A stretch of DNA of 13,384 nt from Nitrospirae bacterium GWC2_57_9 (lineage in GTDB: Bacteria > Nitrospirota > UBA9217), in the NCBI GenBank assembly GCA_001805085.1, contig MHEA01000175.1, positions 6,037 through 19,420 of the forward strand. The letters run 5' to 3'. Below the pieces are notes generated by a model. It was not told the origin of the DNA and searched no databases. It saw only the letters and a program-made list of their open reading frames with translations. Shown in pieces: positions 13,370 to 13,384 of this stretch (position 1 is the stretch's first letter; each line of letters opens with the position of its first letter). The position numbers were made by a program, and so were the translations under genes.

Positions 13370-13384
13370 CCGATGCGGTGCAGT

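Overview
The window carries a run of housekeeping metabolic genes from what looks like a GC-rich, diderm, probably anaerobic bacterium. The gene order argG-argH-(lipoprotein)-lysA-dapF-dapA-dapB, the acetyl-CoA hydrolase/GNAT fusion and the AT-rich intergenic repeats suggest Nitrospirota (Thermodesulfovibrionia-like) or a former deltaproteobacterial lineage. This placement is inferred from gene content; no marker gene is present. Genes are clearly GC-rich, while several intergenic repeats are AT-rich.

Left part (1-2335, + strand): the 3' part of an acetyl-CoA hydrolase/transferase fused to a GNAT acetyltransferase, followed 22 nt later by a small four-helix membrane protein (DUF4149). Middle part (2490-4300, - strand): a tRNA-Val(TAC)-tRNA-Asp(GTC) pair with its own promoter, a DUF2267 protein, a bacterioferritin-like protein with a terminator, and a PilZ-domain protein with a strong promoter.

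The longest non-coding gap (4300-4761) holds two copies of a 66-bp repeat. On the minus strand each copy encodes the same short peptide tail, a stop and a restart ATG. A sigma70-type promoter then drives an exported cyclophilin (4762-5355).

Right part (5457-13369, all +): argG and argH carry out the last two steps of arginine synthesis. A lipoprotein with three fibronectin III domains overlaps argH by 4 nt and sits just before lysA. Then lysA, dapF, dapA and dapB give the first, second, epimerase and decarboxylase steps of the diaminopimelate/lysine route, supplying lysine and peptidoglycan precursor. The genes between DapB and DapF in the pathway are not in the window.

The gaps in the right part contain heptad repeats beginning just after stop codons, AT-rich inverted repeats, and a short GGTTTRAA repeat. 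I see no CRISPR array, transposase, phage gene, toxin-antitoxin pair or defence island. The most unexplained material is the repeat pair at 4389-4557 and the repeats that decorate gene ends.
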